A stretch of DNA of 6,590 nucleotides from an uncultured Capnocytophaga sp. Its GTDB lineage: Bacteria; Bacteroidota; Bacteroidia; Flavobacteriales; Flavobacteriaceae. Shown here in pieces: positions 4,786 to 6,590 of this stretch. Below the pieces are notes generated by a model. The model made no database searches, was not told where the DNA came from, and saw nothing but the letters and a program-made list of their open reading frames with translations. The stretch spans positions 1 through 6,590 of the forward strand of contig CAJPPS010000083.1 in the NCBI GenBank assembly GCA_905372595.1. Reading direction: 5' to 3'. The first letter of the stretch is position 1, and each line of letters opens with the position of its first letter. The position numbers were made by a program, and so were the translations under genes.

Positions 4786-6489
4786 ATGATGCAGAAAAGA
4801 AATCTTTTGCTACTAGGATTGCTACTTTTTCTAGGTGCTTGTACTACTTCAAAAGTTGCTCAAAATCAATCCAAAGGAGTGCTTGCTAAGCACGCTATGG
4901 TAGTGAGTGCTAAGGAAGAAGCCTCTCAGATAGGACTTGCTATTCTCAAGAAAGGAGGCAATGCCTTTGATGCAATGGTAGCTACAGAACTGGCATTGGC
5001 TGTGGCATATCCTAATGCCGGAAATATCGGAGGAGGCGGTTTTATGGTCTATCGCCTTGCCAATGGAGAGAAAGGAGCCTTAGATTACCGAGAAAAAGCG
5101 CCTAGTAAAGCCCACCGAGATATGTACTTGGATGCAACAGGAAAAGTAATTCCTGATAAAAGCACCCTTGGAGCTTTGGCTATAGGAGTACCAGGAACCA
5201 TTGATGCTCTCTTTGAAGTACATAAGAAGTTTGGTTCGCTCCCAATGGCAGAACTGATACAGCCCGCTATTGATTTGGCGCGTAATGGATTGGTGATCAC
5301 ACCCTTACAGGCTGATTTCTATATGGGAAAAAATGTTGCAGAAATAAGGAAAGCTAATAATTATGTAACACCTTTTGACAAAGGATGGAAAGCAGGCGAA
5401 CGCTTTAAATATGAGGAATTAGCACAAACTCTAGAGCGCATCCGTGATAATGGAAGAGCTGAGTTTTATGAGGGAGAAACGGCACGTCGTATGGTCAATT
5501 ATGTACAGGAATTAGGAGGTATTCTCACCCTTGAGGACTTGAAAAATTACCACTCTCAATGGCGTACCCCTATTACTTTCAATTATAAGAACTATACTAT
5601 TTCCTCTATGCCATTGCCCTCGAGTGGAGGACTTTGCTTGGCACAGATTCTAAAATCGGTAGCGCCTTATAAAATAGGAAAGTATCCCCATAATGGAGAA
5701 AAATACATACAACTCCTAGTGGAGGCAGAACGCCGGGCTTATGCTGATAGAGCTTATTACTTGGGAGATCCTGATTTTGTAAAAGTTCCAACAGAAACCC
5801 TACTTTCTCCAGAATATCTTAAAGAGCGAATGAGTAGCTTTTCTTGGGATAAGGCAAGTAAGTCTAGCGAAATTGCTCACGGAAAAGTTGTGGGTTATGA
5901 GAGTGATGAAACTACACATTATTCTATAGTAGATGCACAAGGTAATGCCGTAGCGGTAACTACTACACTCAATACCAATTATGGCTCTAAAGTATATGTA
6001 AAAGGAGGAGGCTTTTTCCTGAATAACCAGATGGATGATTTTAGTATTAAGCCAGGGGAACCCAATACCTACGGCTTGGTAGGATCTGAGAAGAATGCTA
6101 TTGCTCCTAACAAACGTATGCTTAGCTCTATGACTCCTACTATAGTGGAAGAGAATGGAAAGCTCCGTATGGTGATAGGAACTCCTGGAGGTTCTACAAT
6201 TATTACCTCTGTGCTACAATGTCTTTTGAATGTTTTTGAATATGGAATGACAATGCAGGAATCTGTTAGTAAGCCTCGTTTTCATCATCAATGGCTTCCT
6301 GATGATGTAATGTTTGAGCCTAATGGTTTCGATCCTGCAGTAGTTGCCAAGCTTAAGGCAAAAGGTTATAAGCCCAAGGAAGAAAACTTTGTCATTATCG
6401 GTAAGGTAGATGCTATCTTGGTAGAAAAAGATGGTTCCTTAGAAGGAGGAGCTGATCCCCGAGGAGATGATACGGCAGTAGGTTTCTAA
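4786..6489 (+). CDS. ggt: Gamma-glutamyltranspeptidase, predicted lipoprotein
   Basis: This enzyme cleaves the gamma-glutamyl bond of glutathione and related peptides, transferring it to water or an amino acid (EC 2.3.2.2 / 3.4.19.13). The 567-residue precursor self-cleaves before Thr376 (in DETTHYS), giving a large subunit and a 192-residue small subunit with Thr376 as N-terminal nucleophile. Residues lining up with the E. coli active site, with numbering from memory, are Arg102 (Arg114), Thr394 (409), Asn396 (411), Gln415 (430), Asp418 (433), lid-loop Tyr429 (444), Ser447-Ser448 (462-463) and Gly468-Gly469 (483-484). The small-subunit offset is a constant 15, so there are no gaps and nothing is missing. 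The N-terminus is a lipoprotein signal with lipobox LGAC and Cys19. The next residues, TTSKVAQ, lack the acidic run of the Capnocytophaga surface-export signal, so a periplasm-facing membrane anchor is likely. Two ATGs in tandem (4786, 4789) are both possible starts. Confidence 0.96.
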   Translation: MMQKRNLLLLGLLLFLGACTTSKVAQNQSKGVLAKHAMVVSAKEEASQIGLAILKKGGNAFDAMVATELALAVAYPNAGNIGGGGFMVYRLANGEKGALDYREKAPSKAHRDMYLDATGKVIPDKSTLGALAIGVPGTIDALFEVHKKFGSLPMAELIQPAIDLARNGLVITPLQADFYMGKNVAEIRKANNYVTPFDKGWKAGERFKYEELAQTLERIRDNGRAEFYEGETARRMVNYVQELGGILTLEDLKNYHSQWRTPITFNYKNYTISSMPLPSSGGLCLAQILKSVAPYKIGKYPHNGEKYIQLLVEAERRAYADRAYYLGDPDFVKVPTETLLSPEYLKERMSSFSWDKASKSSEIAHGKVVGYESDETTHYSIVDAQGNAVAVTTTLNTNYGSKVYVKGGGFFLNNQMDDFSIKPGEPNTYGLVGSEKNAIAPNKRMLSSMTPTIVEENGKLRMVIGTPGGSTIITSVLQCLLNVFEYGMTMQESVSKPRFHHQWLPDDVMFEPNGFDPAVVAKLKAKGYKPKEENFVIIGKVDAILVEKDGSLEGGADPRGDDTAVGF

Positions 6490-6510
6490 ACTATTAAAAA
6501 TAGAAAATAT

Positions 6511-6530
6511 AAAAAAAAATAATTTTTTTA
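6511..6530. terminator. AT-only inverted repeat after ggt, possible weak terminator
   Basis: Seven A (6513-6519) and seven T (6523-6529) form a perfect inverted repeat around TAA, 23 bases after the ggt stop. An all-A/U hairpin with its own T tract could slow transcription in both directions, but it is much weaker than the tpiA terminator. It also sits directly upstream of the next promoter and may act there as a bent A/T tract instead. Confidence 0.3.
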
Positions 6531-6561
6531 TTTGCTAATTTAAAAATAATTACTATCTTTG
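6531..6561 (+). promoter_or_regulatory. Near-perfect Bacteroidota promoter for the next gene
   Basis: TTTG (6531-6534) is followed after exactly 19 bases by TATCTTTG (6554-6561). This is the textbook -33/-7 arrangement of the Bacteroidota primary sigma factor, and the -7 is followed by C. It reads rightwards. No ATG follows in the remaining 29 bases, so the gene it drives lies beyond the window. It is the strongest promoter in the window and suggests a well expressed downstream gene or RNA. Confidence 0.8.
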
Positions 6562-6590
6562 CATCGTAATACAAAATAATAAATAATAGA

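Noticed and set aside
1..6590. CRISPR arrays, tRNA or rRNA genes, insertion sequences, phage genes
   Set aside because: I saw no regular repeat-spacer pattern, no tRNA-like cloverleaf, no transposase and no terminal inverted repeats in the window.

Overview
The window looks like ordinary chromosomal DNA from a member of the Bacteroidota, most likely class Flavobacteriia and quite possibly Capnocytophaga. Three things support this. Several intergenic gaps carry the Bacteroidota promoter element TAnnTTTG, and one copy has an exact TTTG-N19-TATCTTTG arrangement. Shine-Dalgarno sequences are almost absent before the starts. The two small secreted proteins have flavobacterial-type signal peptides ending just before Gln. 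The genus is an inference from protein style and cannot be proven from this sequence alone.

Layout. Positions 1-240 hold no convincing gene and look like worn remnants. A very AT-rich orphan gene (241-567, about 22% GC by hand count) follows. It encodes a small acidic protein of unknown function. Next is a two-gene transporter unit: an MlaE-family permease (683-1420) whose stop codon directly abuts the ATG of an MlaF-type ATPase (1421-2188). Glycine cleavage protein H (gcvH, minus strand, 2192-2569) converges on mlaF with only 3 bases between stops. A 154-base divergent gap (2570-2723) holds promoter-like elements for gcvH and for triosephosphate isomerase (tpiA, 2724-3476). tpiA ends in a good intrinsic terminator. 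Two secreted proteins of unknown function follow, 4 bases apart (3537-4292 and 4297-4719). Then comes gamma-glutamyltranspeptidase with a lipoprotein signal (ggt, 4786-6489), and finally a near-perfect promoter that fires out of the right edge.

How the genes work together. MlaE and MlaF form the inner-membrane permease/ATPase core of a phospholipid transport system, but the MCE-domain partner (MlaD) is not adjacent. gcvH and tpiA are single housekeeping genes of one-carbon/glycine metabolism and glycolysis. The two secreted proteins probably act together in the cell envelope. Ggt is probably tethered to the outer membrane and handles glutathione and gamma-glutamyl peptides.

I did not find a convincing new system. 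The least explained parts are the orphan AT-rich gene with its upstream remnant DNA, and the paired secreted proteins.
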